Of a stretch of DNA of 64,000 bases, positions 8,858-16,850 are shown piece after piece. The notes beneath the pieces are model-generated. The model was not told the origin of the DNA and ran no database searches. It saw only the letters and a list, made by a program, of their open reading frames with translations. The stretch's first letter is position 1; every line of letters starts with the position of its first letter. The stretch covers positions 186,001 through 250,000 of the forward strand of contig NZ_JBHLUE010000008.1 in assembly GCF_042434095.1 (NCBI RefSeq). Direction: 5' to 3'. The stretch comes from KBS50 sp042434095 (GTDB taxonomy: Bacteria; Actinomycetota; Actinomycetes; Mycobacteriales; Micromonosporaceae). The translations under genes were made by a program, and so were the position numbers.

Positions 8858-9031
8858 ATGCCGATTACCGTCAAGAAGATCTTCTCGTGGCTCTTCCTGG
8901 GATTCGTGATCTTCTTCGTGGCGTTCCGCCCGGACGGCGCGGCACAGACGGTCCGGGGCATCGGCGGCGTGCTGATGGCGATCGCCCAGGGCCTGGGCGA
9001 CTTCCTGACCAGCCTGACGGCCTCCACCTGA
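8858..9031 (+). CDS. Small single-span membrane protein
   Basis: 57 residues. It begins MPITVKKIFSWLFLGFVIFFVAF (one TM helix) and ends in an amphipathic Gly/Leu segment. GGAGGGAG precedes the ATG at 8858, favouring it over the in-frame ATG at 8846. Immediately after the coding region a 14-bp CGGCCTCCACCTGA unit is duplicated, across the stop codon. No function recognised; I recall similar short proteins in Micromonosporaceae and Streptomyces but cannot check. Confidence 0.7.
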   Translation: MPITVKKIFSWLFLGFVIFFVAFRPDGAAQTVRGIGGVLMAIAQGLGDFLTSLTAST

Positions 9032-9162
9032 CGGCCTCCACCTGACGGCCGCGACCAGACGCCTCGACCCGGCGGCCCCGACCCCGACGGCCACCGGCCA
9101 CGGCGCTGCGGGGCCCTCGGCGGGACAGCAGCGGCGCGCCCGCCGGAACTATCGTGGCCGGC

Positions 9163-9414
9163 ATGCCCGCCGCGAGTCCGGAACAGATCGCCCGGTCCTT
9201 CACGGTCAGCGCCACGTCGATCATCGACGGCACCGCCGACCTGCGAACCTATCCACACCGGTACCTCTCCGTGGTCTCCTCCGGTCCACCCTCGACAGCG
9301 CTGCCGGAGGTGCTGTCCTGCGCGCAGTTCCTCGGCCAGTTCGGCTGGGAGCTGGTCAACGTGACCGACCTCGGCGCCTCGCGGATCACCAACGCGATCC
9401 TGCGCCGCGGTTGA
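9163..9414 (+). CDS. Small hypothetical protein
   Basis: 83 residues, soluble, with no recognised domain. It includes SFTVSATSIIDGTADLRTYPHRYLS and a FLGQFGWELVNV segment. The start is chosen from the promoter: TATCGT at 9150-9155 lies 7 nt before the ATG, the spacing of a leaderless actinobacterial transcript, and no ribosome site exists. GTG at 9154 is the alternative but lies inside that -10 box. Confidence 0.65.
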   Translation: MPAASPEQIARSFTVSATSIIDGTADLRTYPHRYLSVVSSGPPSTALPEVLSCAQFLGQFGWELVNVTDLGASRITNAILRRG

Positions 9415-9491
9415 CCCCGCCGGCGGTCCCGACGGGAGCGGCTCGGGCCGTATGCTTCCGCGACCGAGCGACCAGTACCCGGGAGGATCAT

Positions 9492-9962
9492 GTGCGGTGG
9501 CGTTCGCGGGTCCGGGCGGTCGCGCCGATCGCGGCCCTGCTCGTGCTGTCGAGCCTGCCGGCCGGGTGCGGGGTCCGCCGCCCACCGCCGGACCGGTCCG
9601 GGGCACCGTCCCCCGCCGCGGCGGAGGCGCCGACCGGCGCCGCCGGCCTGGCGCTTCCCCGGCTCGGCGGCGGCAATGCCGGGGGGACGGCCGTCGAGGC
9701 CGCCGACCGCACGGGCGGCTGGACCGGACGAATCGGCGACGAGCGCAGCCGGGGGCCGCTGGACGTCGAGGTGGCCTGCCGGGGCGGCGACGAGATCGAG
9801 GTACGGGCCACCTACGGCGCCAGCCTCACGGTGAGCTGCGACGGCACCGACCAGGGGTTCACCGACGAATCGGCGCCGAAGGGCGAGATCACGGTGACCG
9901 TGCGGCCGGCCACCCTGGAACAGCGCTGGTCCGTACGCATCTCGCGCGGCCGGCCGGACTGA
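9492..9962 (+). CDS. Putative lipoprotein
   Basis: 156 residues from a GTG with GGGAGG 6 nt upstream. The signal peptide RVRAVAPIAALLVLSSLPAGC ends in a lipobox (LPAG-C), so the mature protein is lipid-anchored outside the membrane. A Pro/Ala linker follows, then a C-terminal beta-rich domain with two Cys (EVACRGG, TVSCDGT) likely to form a disulfide. A TATGCT -10 box is at 9451-9456. Function unknown. An ATG at 9490 in another frame gives only a shadow. Confidence 0.78.
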   Translation: MRWRSRVRAVAPIAALLVLSSLPAGCGVRRPPPDRSGAPSPAAAEAPTGAAGLALPRLGGGNAGGTAVEAADRTGGWTGRIGDERSRGPLDVEVACRGGDEIEVRATYGASLTVSCDGTDQGFTDESAPKGEITVTVRPATLEQRWSVRISRGRPD

Positions 9963-9971
9963 GTTCGCCCG

Positions 9972-10544
9972 ATGCCGTCGCTCACCACACCGGCCGTGCC
10001 ACCCGGCGCGCTCGCGAGTCGCGAGCAGCCCGTCCTGGCGGCCGACGGCCTGCTGCTGCGGCCCTGGCGGCCACCGGACCGCGACGCCGTGCTGACCGCG
10101 TACGCCGATCCGGCCATTCAGCGATGGCACTGTCGCACGATGATCGGGCCTGAGGCGGAGGCCTGGATCGCGGCCTGGTCGCGGCGGTGGGCCGCCGAGA
10201 CCGACGCCAGCTGGGCCGTCTTGGCCGGGGACGCGGTGGTCGGCCAGGTCGGCCTGCGCCGGATCGACCTGGCGGAAGGCTGCGCCGCCGTGTCGTACTG
10301 GGTGCTGCCGGCCGCTCGCGGCCACCGGACCGCGCCGCGGGCGCTGACCGCCGCGGCCGCCTGGTGTTTCGGGGAGCTGGGCTTGCACCGGCTGGAGCTG
10401 TCGCACTCGACCGCGAATCCGGCGTCCTGCCGGGTGGCGCTGCGGTGCGGCTTCCCGGTCGAGGGCACCCGGCGCGGCCAGGGCCTCCACGCGGATGGCT
10501 GGCACGACATGCACCTGCACGCCCGCCTGGGCACCGACGGCTGA
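9972..10544 (+). CDS. GNAT family N-acetyltransferase (RimJ/RimL-like)
   Basis: 190 residues. Typical RimJ/L pattern: LLLRPWRPPDRDAVLTAYADPAIQRW at the start, VVGQVGLRRIDL (beta-4), SYWVLPAARGHRTAPRALTAAAAW (acetyl-CoA loop), and GLHRLELSHSTANPASCRVALRCGF. The canonical Q/R-x-x-G-x-G/A acetyl-CoA loop is changed to ARGHRTAPRAL, so cofactor binding may be weak. Begins 9 bp after the lipoprotein stop, so probably co-transcribed. Acceptor unknown. Confidence 0.85.
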   Translation: MPSLTTPAVPPGALASREQPVLAADGLLLRPWRPPDRDAVLTAYADPAIQRWHCRTMIGPEAEAWIAAWSRRWAAETDASWAVLAGDAVVGQVGLRRIDLAEGCAAVSYWVLPAARGHRTAPRALTAAAAWCFGELGLHRLELSHSTANPASCRVALRCGFPVEGTRRGQGLHADGWHDMHLHARLGTDG

Positions 10545-10614
10545 CGAGGCTGGATGTCCCACCGGCCGCCTATGCTTCGGGCGACATCGACCCGGTTCAG
10601 GGAGCGCGGTTCGC

Positions 10615-11010
10615 ATGATTGGTCGGCTGCACCACACCATCGTCGACTGCCCCGACCCCGGGGTCCTGGCGGAGTTCTACGCGGCGCTGCTCGGGTTGCC
10701 GGTCACGTACCGCAGCGCCGACTTCTTCGTGGTGTCCAAGGACGACACCACCTCCGGCCTCGGATTCCAGCTCGCGCCGGGCCATCGGCCGCCGCGGTGG
10801 CCGGACCCGGCCGCGCCGCAGCAGATCCACTTCGACGTCATGGTGGACGACCTGGACGAGGCCGCCACGGCCGTGCTCGCGCTCGGCGCCACCGAGCTGT
10901 CGGGGGCGGACCACGTCTACGCCGACCCGGCGGGGCACCCCTTCTGCCTGATCAACCGGCCGTCCTGGGCGGCGCCGGTCAACCCTCCGCCGGGCGCTGG
11001 TGCCGGATGA
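10615..11010 (+). CDS. VOC (glyoxalase/bleomycin-resistance) superfamily protein
   Basis: 131 residues with the two beta-alpha-beta-beta-beta halves of the fold: RLHHTIVDCPDPGVLAEFYAALLG and QIHFDVMVDDLDEAATAVLALGA, ending YADPAGHPFCLI. Potential metal ligands (His, Glu) are present. A TATGCT -10 box is at 10571-10576 and AGGGAG precedes the ATG. Substrate unknown. Its last 32 bp overlap the 3' end of the convergent inositol phosphatase-like gene. Confidence 0.85.
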   Translation: MIGRLHHTIVDCPDPGVLAEFYAALLGLPVTYRSADFFVVSKDDTTSGLGFQLAPGHRPPRWPDPAAPQQIHFDVMVDDLDEAATAVLALGATELSGADHVYADPAGHPFCLINRPSWAAPVNPPPGAGAG

Positions 11011-11725
11011 GTTCCAGCAGCGCGGCGTGGGTTTCCCGATCGGCGGCGACCACCAGACCACCGGCGCCGGTATGCAGCGGCTCGCCACGGATGCCGGTGA
11101 CCACGCACCCCGCGGCCCGGCACAGCGCGATGCCGGCGGCGAAATGGACGCTGTCCCGCAGGTGGCCGTCGGTCACGTAGGCCGCCCGCCGGCCGGCGGC
11201 CACCCAGGCCACGGCCAGGGTGGTGGAGACGACCCGGGGCCGGAACCGCTCGGCGAAGCCGGGGTCGGCGAGCAGCCGGACCGCCCGGAAGTCCGGGTCG
11301 TTGGGAAACGGCGGGTCGAGGTTGACGTCGATCAGCCGGGAGTCGGGGCTCGGGGTGATGGGTTCGTCCCGGCCGTCCCGGCGCAGGTATGCACCGGCGC
11401 CGTCGGTCCAGAACACCTCTCCGCTGAACGGGTCGGCCACGGCAGCCGTCGTGGTCTCCGCGCCCACCCGCAGGGCGACGTTCACCGCCACCAGCATGTT
11501 CCGGACGGCGTAGTTCAGCGTCCCGCACAGCGGATCGACCAGCCACTCCCGGCCGTTACCGCCCGGCCCGCTGCGGCCGCTCTCCTCACCGACGATGCCG
11601 TCCGCCGGTCTCGCCGCCCGCAGCACATCGAGGATCCCCTGCTCCGCCTCGATGTCCGCGGCCGTGGCAAAGTCGCCCCCGCCCTTGTCGAGGCGGGTCA
11701 GCGACGTGCCGTACCTCGCCAGCAC
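10979..11725 (-). CDS. Inositol monophosphatase-like protein, N-terminus frameshifted
   Basis: 248 residues from GTG 11725. Family marks are GGDFATAADIEAEQ, the metal ligand GIVGEES, WLVDPLCGTLNYA and DGHLRDSVHFAAG. In classical IMPases the third motif is DP(I/L)DGT; here the second Asp is Cys, so one metal ligand is missing. The true N-terminus (MSISDPELAVSAA...) is encoded from ATG 11784 in another frame; adding one base to the run of seven Cs at 11740-11746 (Gs on the coding strand) joins the two. A TACCGT box lies 6 nt before that ATG, supporting it as the original start. Either a sequencing error or a real mutation. Confidence 0.75.
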   Translation of the reverse strand: MLARYGTSLTRLDKGGGDFATAADIEAEQGILDVLRAARPADGIVGEESGRSGPGGNGREWLVDPLCGTLNYAVRNMLVAVNVALRVGAETTTAAVADPFSGEVFWTDGAGAYLRRDGRDEPITPSPDSRLIDVNLDPPFPNDPDFRAVRLLADPGFAERFRPRVVSTTLAVAWVAAGRRAAYVTDGHLRDSVHFAAGIALCRAAGCVVTGIRGEPLHTGAGGLVVAADRETHAALLELIRHQRPAEG

Positions 11726-11806
11726 GACGGCGGCGCCGGCCCCCCCGCGGCCGAGACCGCCAGCTCCGGGTCCGAGATCGACATGCCGTTACGGTACGCG
11801 CCCCGA

Positions 11807-12313
11807 TCAACGGGATCGGCCGTCCCGCGGAGCCAGCCGTCGGGGCCGCTCAACTCGTGATCGTCGGCCCGGCCGGGCCAGTCCCTCGGACGACCGAGAA
11901 CAGGACGCGGCCAGCAAACCAAGAATCGGTCTCCGCATCGTCGAGCGTTCGAACGGTGACTCGTGAACAGGCCACCAGTCCGACCGGTCCGGGCTCTCCA
12001 GGACCAGCCAGAGTTGGGGAATCGGCAACGACTCCATCCCCTCGAACCAGTGTTTCTCGCCGTCGGCGGCGAGGCGAAGAACGAGATCCTCGTAGCTCCT
12101 CCGGAGCTTCATGAGCTCGACTGCCTCGAACAAGATGCTCAGGGTTCCTCGCGCGCCGTATCCGGAACTCCGGAGCAGCAACTGGGAATGCCCGACGCCG
12201 TAGCGCCACAGCCGGAACGCCCGCCCGCTCTCCCAGGGAAGAGCGTGGGGTGGTCGCTCAGCGGGCCGGGGTTGCGGGGAGAACTCGCCCCGCTCATCCT
12301 TCGACGGCATCAT
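11807..12313 (-). CDS. Hypothetical protein, probably frameshifted near its C-terminus
   Basis: 168 residues from ATG 12313 (a second ATG at 12310; GGAGG just upstream). The segment FRLWRYGVGHSQLLLRSSGY ... SILFEAVELMKLRRSYEDLVLRLA resembles a conserved actinobacterial family of unknown function. After DRSDWWPVH the frame turns into Arg/Ser/Pro-rich text, while the next frame (stop at 11850) continues sensibly as VTVRTLDDAETDSWFAGRVLF. A single-base indel near 11960-11970 would therefore restore a protein of about 155 residues. Function unknown. Confidence 0.55.
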   Translation of the reverse strand: MMPSKDERGEFSPQPRPAERPPHALPWESGRAFRLWRYGVGHSQLLLRSSGYGARGTLSILFEAVELMKLRRSYEDLVLRLAADGEKHWFEGMESLPIPQLWLVLESPDRSDWWPVHESPFERSTMRRPILGLLAASCSRSSEGLARPGRRSRVERPRRLAPRDGRSR

Positions 12314-12429
12314 GCCTCCGTACGGCTTGACGGACCTGATGGCTCAGCATCACCGGCTGGCATCCCGAGGGGACGGCCCGGCCGTCCCTGATCGAATACC
12401 CTGCACTGATCGCGGGATCAGCATGGGGG

Positions 12430-13173
12430 ATGGCGGGAATGACCTGTCCTAAGTGTGGTGCCATTCTTGATCGTCCTGGGCAGGGACACGTGTGCTCAGG
12501 TGCTGGCGCTCGGGTCGCGGCACTACCGCTGGGCTGGCGCGTTGCGGCATGGGTGCTGGTCGCGGTCGCCGCGCTCGCTGCGGGGCTCTCGCTGATCCGA
12601 GCAGCGATCGATGCCCACCTGCTGGCCGCGCCGAGCGGCCGGACCGTGCTGGTGCTGGCGGCCGTGGCGCCCGCGGCGCTCTTCCTGGCCTTCGCCGCCT
12701 TGGCCCGCGCGACGAATCGCTTGGTCGAGACACGGTTCTCGATCGTCCGCAACTGGGCACTCTCCAGCGGAGGCCTCGTCCTGTTCCTGGCGTACCTCCT
12801 GCCCTTGAAGATCCCGGTGGCCCTGCACCTGGCGCGGGCGGTCGGCGCCATCCTGCTGATCGCCGGCGTGCTCATCGCCGATCGCAAGCTCCGGCGCTGG
12901 CAGGCGGCGCCGGTCCCAGCGATCACCGTCCTCCCCGGCGTGGCCGCCGGGCCGCAGACCGATCCTGTCGGCCGGTACGGCGCTGCCGGTATGCCCGCGC
13001 TGGGTGATCGGGATCGACCCGAGCAGGCGCAGCCGCAGCGGCCCCGACCGCAGGTCTCCGGGACACAGATGTCGATGGAACCGGAACCGACCGACTGGGA
13101 CGCCTCGCTCTGGGACCCCGATGTCCAGCAGGACATCGAGCACAGACGCCGCCGCGGCGGACCGACCGGCTGA
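12430..13173 (+). CDS. Membrane protein with N-terminal zinc ribbon
   Basis: 247 residues. MAGMTCPKCGAILDRPGQGHVC is a short zinc-binding ribbon (CPxCG ... HxC). Four hydrophobic helices follow (about residues 32-55, 68-92, 108-126, 130-148), then a hydrophilic tail of ~95 residues rich in Pro, Gln and Asp. The start is ATG 12430 or ATG 12439; both follow G-rich sequence. Function unknown. A short inverted repeat CTGATC...GATCAG lies just upstream (12404-12420). Confidence 0.72.
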   Translation: MAGMTCPKCGAILDRPGQGHVCSGAGARVAALPLGWRVAAWVLVAVAALAAGLSLIRAAIDAHLLAAPSGRTVLVLAAVAPAALFLAFAALARATNRLVETRFSIVRNWALSSGGLVLFLAYLLPLKIPVALHLARAVGAILLIAGVLIADRKLRRWQAAPVPAITVLPGVAAGPQTDPVGRYGAAGMPALGDRDRPEQAQPQRPRPQVSGTQMSMEPEPTDWDASLWDPDVQQDIEHRRRRGGPTG

Positions 13174-13206
13174 TCTTTTGTCACCGGCGGCTGGCAGGGT
13201 GGGTCC

Positions 13207-13719
13207 ATGCTCATCGTTGTCTCCGGCCTGCCCGGCACCGGAAAGTCGGCGGTGGCGGCCGAGTTGGCCGCCCGGCTCGACGGCGTCCACCTGTCCATCG
13301 ACCCGATCGAGGAGGCGTTGCTCGGCGCGGGGCTGCCCCGGTCCTGGGAGACCGGAGTGGGCGCCTACGAGGCCGCACGGGCCATGGCGGAACTGAACCT
13401 CGACCTCGACCGGACGGTCGTGGTGGACGCGGTCAACGACAGCGAGCCGGCCCGAAACACCTGGCGCGTCGCTGCGGAGCGGGCAGGCGTACGGCTCGGG
13501 TTCGTGCTGCTGACCCTGGCCGACGAGACCGAGCACCGTCGGCGGCTCGAAGGGCGGGTCCGCGACCTGGTCCACGTACGGGAGCCGTCCTGGGCGGACG
13601 TGCGGGCCCGGCGGGAGTCGTTCGAACCGTGGACCGAGGATGCCTGCCTGCGGCTCGATGCGGAACGGGCCGTCGCCGAGCTCGTTCCCGACATCCTGGC
13701 GTGGCTGGCCGGTCGGTAG
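13207..13719 (+). CDS. P-loop kinase-like ATPase (AAA_33 / shikimate-kinase-like fold)
   Basis: 170 residues. The Walker A motif IVVSGLPGTGKSAVAAELAARL is at residues 4-22. A lid-type VLLTLADETEHRRRLEGR segment and the ending SWADVRARRESFEPW match small AAA_33 kinases that phosphorylate metabolites, antibiotics or nucleic-acid ends. Starts 33 bp after the zinc-ribbon protein in the same direction, so possibly in one transcript. Substrate unknown. Confidence 0.82.
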   Translation: MLIVVSGLPGTGKSAVAAELAARLDGVHLSIDPIEEALLGAGLPRSWETGVGAYEAARAMAELNLDLDRTVVVDAVNDSEPARNTWRVAAERAGVRLGFVLLTLADETEHRRRLEGRVRDLVHVREPSWADVRARRESFEPWTEDACLRLDAERAVAELVPDILAWLAGR

Positions 13720-13774
13720 CGCCGATGCCGATCGAGGCGGGGGGCCGCGACCGGGCACGACGGCGCGACGGGGA

Positions 13775-14227
13775 TCAGCAGTACTTGTAGCTGCCCCGAC
13801 CCCACGAGCAGGAGTCGAGCAGGGTGCCGTAGTTGCTGCGCAGGTATGCGGTGTCACCCGTGTTGTTCCAGACGTACCAGCCTCGGCCCCAGTAGCGGTG
13901 CACGCTTGTGTTGGTGCCCTTGCCCGTGTGGACGTACACGCTCGCCCCCGGGCGCAGCACGAAGTCGCCGGAGAACCGGTAGGTGGCCCCGGCCTTGTCC
14001 CGTACGGTGAAGTTCTTCAGGTTGAGCGCGTAGCTGCGGGTGTTCTTCAGCCCGAAGTACTCGGCGTTGAGGCTGGCGTTCGAACCGGTGTCCTTGCCCG
14101 GCGAGTCGTAGTACACGATCGTCAGCATGACCGCCGGATTGGCGGCCTCGGCCGGCGCGGCGGCGGCTAGCGTTGCGCCGAACCCGATGACAAGAGCGGA
14201 GACGAGGCTGATCAGCCGCTTCTTCAA
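13775..14227 (-). CDS. Secreted lamin-tail-domain (LTD) protein
   Basis: 150 residues. Start chosen at TTG 14227 because an AGGGGGGA site lies 6-8 nt upstream and a clean signal peptide follows (KKRLISLVSALVIGFGATLAAAAPAEA). The mature part is one LTD immunoglobulin-like domain: LNAEYFGLKNT, LNLKNFTVRDKAGATYRF, LRPGASVYVHTGKGTNT, YVWNNTGDTAYLRSNYGTLLDSC. LTDs in bacteria are found in secreted nucleases or alone; here it is alone, so a binding role at the cell surface is inferred. The upstream 250 bp to the next gene hold its promoter and no other gene. Confidence 0.82.
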   Translation of the reverse strand: MKKRLISLVSALVIGFGATLAAAAPAEAANPAVMLTIVYYDSPGKDTGSNASLNAEYFGLKNTRSYALNLKNFTVRDKAGATYRFSGDFVLRPGASVYVHTGKGTNTSVHRYWGRGWYVWNNTGDTAYLRSNYGTLLDSCSWGRGSYKYC

Positions 14228-14477
14228 GGTGGTCCCCCCTAGGCTTTGATCTTGGGGGCGGAGCGTATCCCTGTTCGGACGGCTGACTGAGACAGCAATC
14301 CGACAGTAACCAGTTCTCAATATCTTCGGTGGAGCGCGCGCCGCCGGACGATGCCGCGGCCCATCCGGTTCGGCACCGGCTGGCCGCCGGTCGCGCCGGC
14401 TTCCGCCGGTACGGCCACTGCGATCGAGCCGTAGGACGGCTCCGGCCTGTTGGCCCGAACCGCGCGAAGGCTCTGGC

Positions 14478-14735
14478 CTACCGTCCCGGAGCCTCAGGAG
14501 CTGAGCGCCGCCGTCGCTGCAACGCCACGGCCGACATCAGCTGGCTCGCACTACCGACCGTCCACAGTGCCGCAAGGACCCAATGCCACGGCGTGGGCTC
14601 TCCGACGGCCACGACCACCCACGCCAGGCCGAGGAGGAGCCAGATCCCGCCCATGATGAAGCCCTGCTTCGGGGTCTTGGCGGTCTGCCACCACGGGTTC
14701 TTGACCGGCGTCATATCGGCGATCTTCGCACTCAC
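14478..14735 (-). CDS. Small two-span membrane protein
   Basis: 85 residues from GTG 14735, or 78 from ATG 14714. Two TM helices: KQGFIMGGIWLLLGLAWVVVAV and WHWVLAALWTVGSASQLMSAVAL, ending in an Arg-rich cytoplasmic tail. Lies 48 bp downstream of the XRE regulator in the same direction and is likely its operon partner. No ribosome site decides between the starts. Function unknown. Confidence 0.65.
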   Translation of the reverse strand: MSAKIADMTPVKNPWWQTAKTPKQGFIMGGIWLLLGLAWVVVAVGEPTPWHWVLAALWTVGSASQLMSAVALQRRRRSAPEAPGR

Positions 14736-14782
14736 CGCACAACGCCGCTCGGGACCGGCTCGGGGATTCCCTCCCGTCAGGG

Positions 14783-14998
14783 TCAGAGTGCTGGCGGGGT
14801 GGCATGATGTTCGTCGTAGAAGATCGCTTCGAGGGGCTGGCCGAGTACACGCGCCAGGCGGAAGGCTAGCGGCAGGCTGGGATCGTATCGGCCGGTCTCC
14901 AAGGCATTGACGGTCTGCCGAGAGACGTCCAACAGGTCTGCCAGAGCAGCCTGGGTCCATCCCCGGTCGGTGCGCAGCTGTCGGATGCGATTCTTCAT
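14783..14998 (-). CDS. XRE-family helix-turn-helix regulator (short, YozG-like)
   Basis: 71 residues, almost entirely one HTH_3 domain: MKNRIRQLRTDRGWTQAALADLLDVSRQTVNALETGRYDPSLPLAFRLARVLG, then EAIFYDE. This small regulator class is characteristically coded with membrane proteins, as here (membrane genes on both sides, 18 bp downstream of the larger one). Probably controls its own operon. Confidence 0.9.
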   Translation of the reverse strand: MKNRIRQLRTDRGWTQAALADLLDVSRQTVNALETGRYDPSLPLAFRLARVLGQPLEAIFYDEHHATPPAL

Positions 14999-15016
14999 GG
15001 TCAGTGTCCGGCGCGC

Positions 15017-15430
15017 TCACCGGGAGGCGATGGCAGTGGCCGCCGCCCAGGAGGCCATCCCAGCGCCAAAAGCCAACCAAGGACCGGCCGGCACGCTGAG
15101 ACCCGCGGCCGTCAGCATGCCCAGGACCACGCAGGCGACCATGGCGACAGCGAAGCCGACCGCGAGTCCGCGCAGCTGGACCAGCCTCGCGTACTCATCG
15201 GCGTGGCGCAGGCTGCGCACCACGGCACGCACCACACCCAGGACGGGCACGACGGGTACCAACGCCCAAACGAATCGCCACGGGTTTTCGCCATCGAGGC
15301 CACCCCAGGTGACGATGGCGACGATGGCGACAACGTAGGCGGCCATGGCTGGGGCGAAATCGCGGAAGTAGGCGCGGGCGCGGGCCCGGTCCCCGCGACT
15401 CTGCCCCTTCGTGTCAAGGTTGCTTGTCAT
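15017..15430 (-). CDS. Four-helix membrane protein upstream of the XRE regulator
   Basis: 137 residues from ATG 15430 (MTSNLDTKGQSRGDRARARAYF). Four TM helices: FAPAMAAYVVAIVAIV, WRFVWALVPVVPVLGVVRAV, LAVGFAVAMVACVVLGML and WLAFGAGMASWAAATAI. First gene of a probable three-gene operon with the XRE regulator and the small membrane protein. The layout matches XRE/DUF membrane-protein pairs common in Gram-positives. Weak ribosome site, so the start is uncertain. Confidence 0.7.
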   Translation of the reverse strand: MTSNLDTKGQSRGDRARARAYFRDFAPAMAAYVVAIVAIVTWGGLDGENPWRFVWALVPVVPVLGVVRAVVRSLRHADEYARLVQLRGLAVGFAVAMVACVVLGMLTAAGLSVPAGPWLAFGAGMASWAAATAIASR

Positions 15431-15567
15431 GAGGACAGCGTGGCCGGTCGCCATCAGATGTGTCAAGCATGCTTTCCATTCAAGTTGAGCGTTCCCTTGC
15501 CGCCTTTTGCGTACTGGATGCGGACTGCCAGGGCGTCGTTGCAGCGAAAGGGGCGTTAGGGTTTCTC

Positions 15568-16308
15568 ATGACCGAGGTTCCGCTGACGGGTGGGCACCTC
15601 GCTCGTGAGGTCGTGCGGGTCGACGGAGCCGTGCACCGCCGAAGCAGCGGGGACAACGCGTTCAGCGTTCGCGTGCTCTCCCATTTGCAAGCCGTCGGCT
15701 ACCCATACGCGCCGCGGCGCCTGGGCGTCGACGAAGAGGGTCGGGACGTTCTCACGTTCGTTCCGGGCGAAACCACTGACCACCCCAGCCAGCGGGCGCT
15801 CGGAGCCTACGCCCAGGGCGGGAAGATGCTCCGCGCCCTGCACGACGCCACCGCCGGCCATGCACTGGCCGAGGGCCAGGAGTGCGTCATCCACGGTGAT
15901 CCGGGTCCCTTCAACACGATCTTCCAGGATGGCCTCCCGGTCGCCTTCATCGACTGGGACTCATGCCGCCCGGGCGATCCACTCGATGATCTCGGCTACA
16001 TGGCCTGGACCTGGTGCATTCAGACGCAGGGTCACGTACCGATAGCGGACCAGGCCCGCCATCTTCGTGAGCTACGCGACGGATACGCCGACATCCAGTC
16101 CGAGTCGCTGATCCGGGCCATCGTGCGCAGGCAGACTGAGCTCGCCGAGGCGGAGCAAGCGAACCTGCGCAACCGCCGACACGCTCCTGAGCGACGACGC
16201 CACGCCGAGTTGGCGATCTCTTGGGCCGAGGCAGACCGAGAACTGGTCGTCCGACATGAGAAGGACCTGCTCGCCGCCTTGATCGACCCACAGCAGCCTC
16301 GGGATTAG
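15568..16308 (+). CDS. Aminoglycoside phosphotransferase-like (APH family) kinase
   Basis: 246 residues. The catalytic loop CVIHGDPGPFNTIF (Brenner motif HxDxxxxN) is at about residue 110 and the Mg-binding FIDWDSCRPGDPLDDL follows. The N-lobe is short and partly degenerate (VHRRSSGDNAFSVRVLSHL). APH members phosphorylate small alcohols (aminoglycosides, choline, homoserine). The substrate is not readable, and I would not infer resistance. ATG 15568 chosen; an upstream in-frame extension to 15460 looks non-coding. The C-terminal 50 residues are charged and helical. Confidence 0.82.
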   Translation: MTEVPLTGGHLAREVVRVDGAVHRRSSGDNAFSVRVLSHLQAVGYPYAPRRLGVDEEGRDVLTFVPGETTDHPSQRALGAYAQGGKMLRALHDATAGHALAEGQECVIHGDPGPFNTIFQDGLPVAFIDWDSCRPGDPLDDLGYMAWTWCIQTQGHVPIADQARHLRELRDGYADIQSESLIRAIVRRQTELAEAEQANLRNRRHAPERRRHAELAISWAEADRELVVRHEKDLLAALIDPQQPRD

Positions 16309-16333
16309 AAGAAGATCACAACTGGCTGCACGG

Positions 16334-16810
16334 CTAGCTTCCGCTGCTACGCCAGGTCAGCGCGCCGTACGACGTCTTGATGACCTCACTTGGCCAGGTT
16401 TGCCGGACCAGGTACAGCCGGTCGCGGTGAGCGGTGAGCCAGCCATCGGGCAGACGCACAGCGACTCGAACCGAGGTCATCGACATCACGGGGTCGATCA
16501 CGGTGACCTCAAGGTAGTCAGAGTCGTCGGTCCGCTCGACCTGGATCTCCGGGTTGCGGCCATCGTCCATCCAGCGGACGCTCTCCCCCGCGTGCAGCGC
16601 GCCCAACGCCCGCTCCCAGTCGTCAAGATCTTCACGAGACAGCGGCGCGTCCAGCCGTCCGCAAGCGAATCCGCTGTTCACGACGATCTCTGCCCGGAGA
16701 TGATCGTGAAAGGTCAGGACTCCTGGTGAGAATCGGCCGAGCACACGGACGAGCACGCTGTTCTCCTCGTCCGCGAATCGGATCAGCTCTACCGGGCTAA
16801 CCGCCGGCAT
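16334..16810 (-). CDS. DUF5959 family protein
   Basis: 158 residues. The pattern VELIRFADEENSVLVRVLGRFSPGVLTFHDHLRAEIVV ... LDDWERALGALHAGESVRW ... DYLEVTVIDP is the actinobacterial DUF5959 pattern as I remember it. Function unknown; such genes occur in variable regions. GGAGG lies 8 nt before the ATG. Convergent with the APH gene, 25 bp apart. Confidence 0.75.
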   Translation of the reverse strand: MPAVSPVELIRFADEENSVLVRVLGRFSPGVLTFHDHLRAEIVVNSGFACGRLDAPLSREDLDDWERALGALHAGESVRWMDDGRNPEIQVERTDDSDYLEVTVIDPVMSMTSVRVAVRLPDGWLTAHRDRLYLVRQTWPSEVIKTSYGALTWRSSGS

Positions 16811-16850
16811 CGATGGCCTCCTTCAACGATTCCGCTCGCCGGCGACCCCG

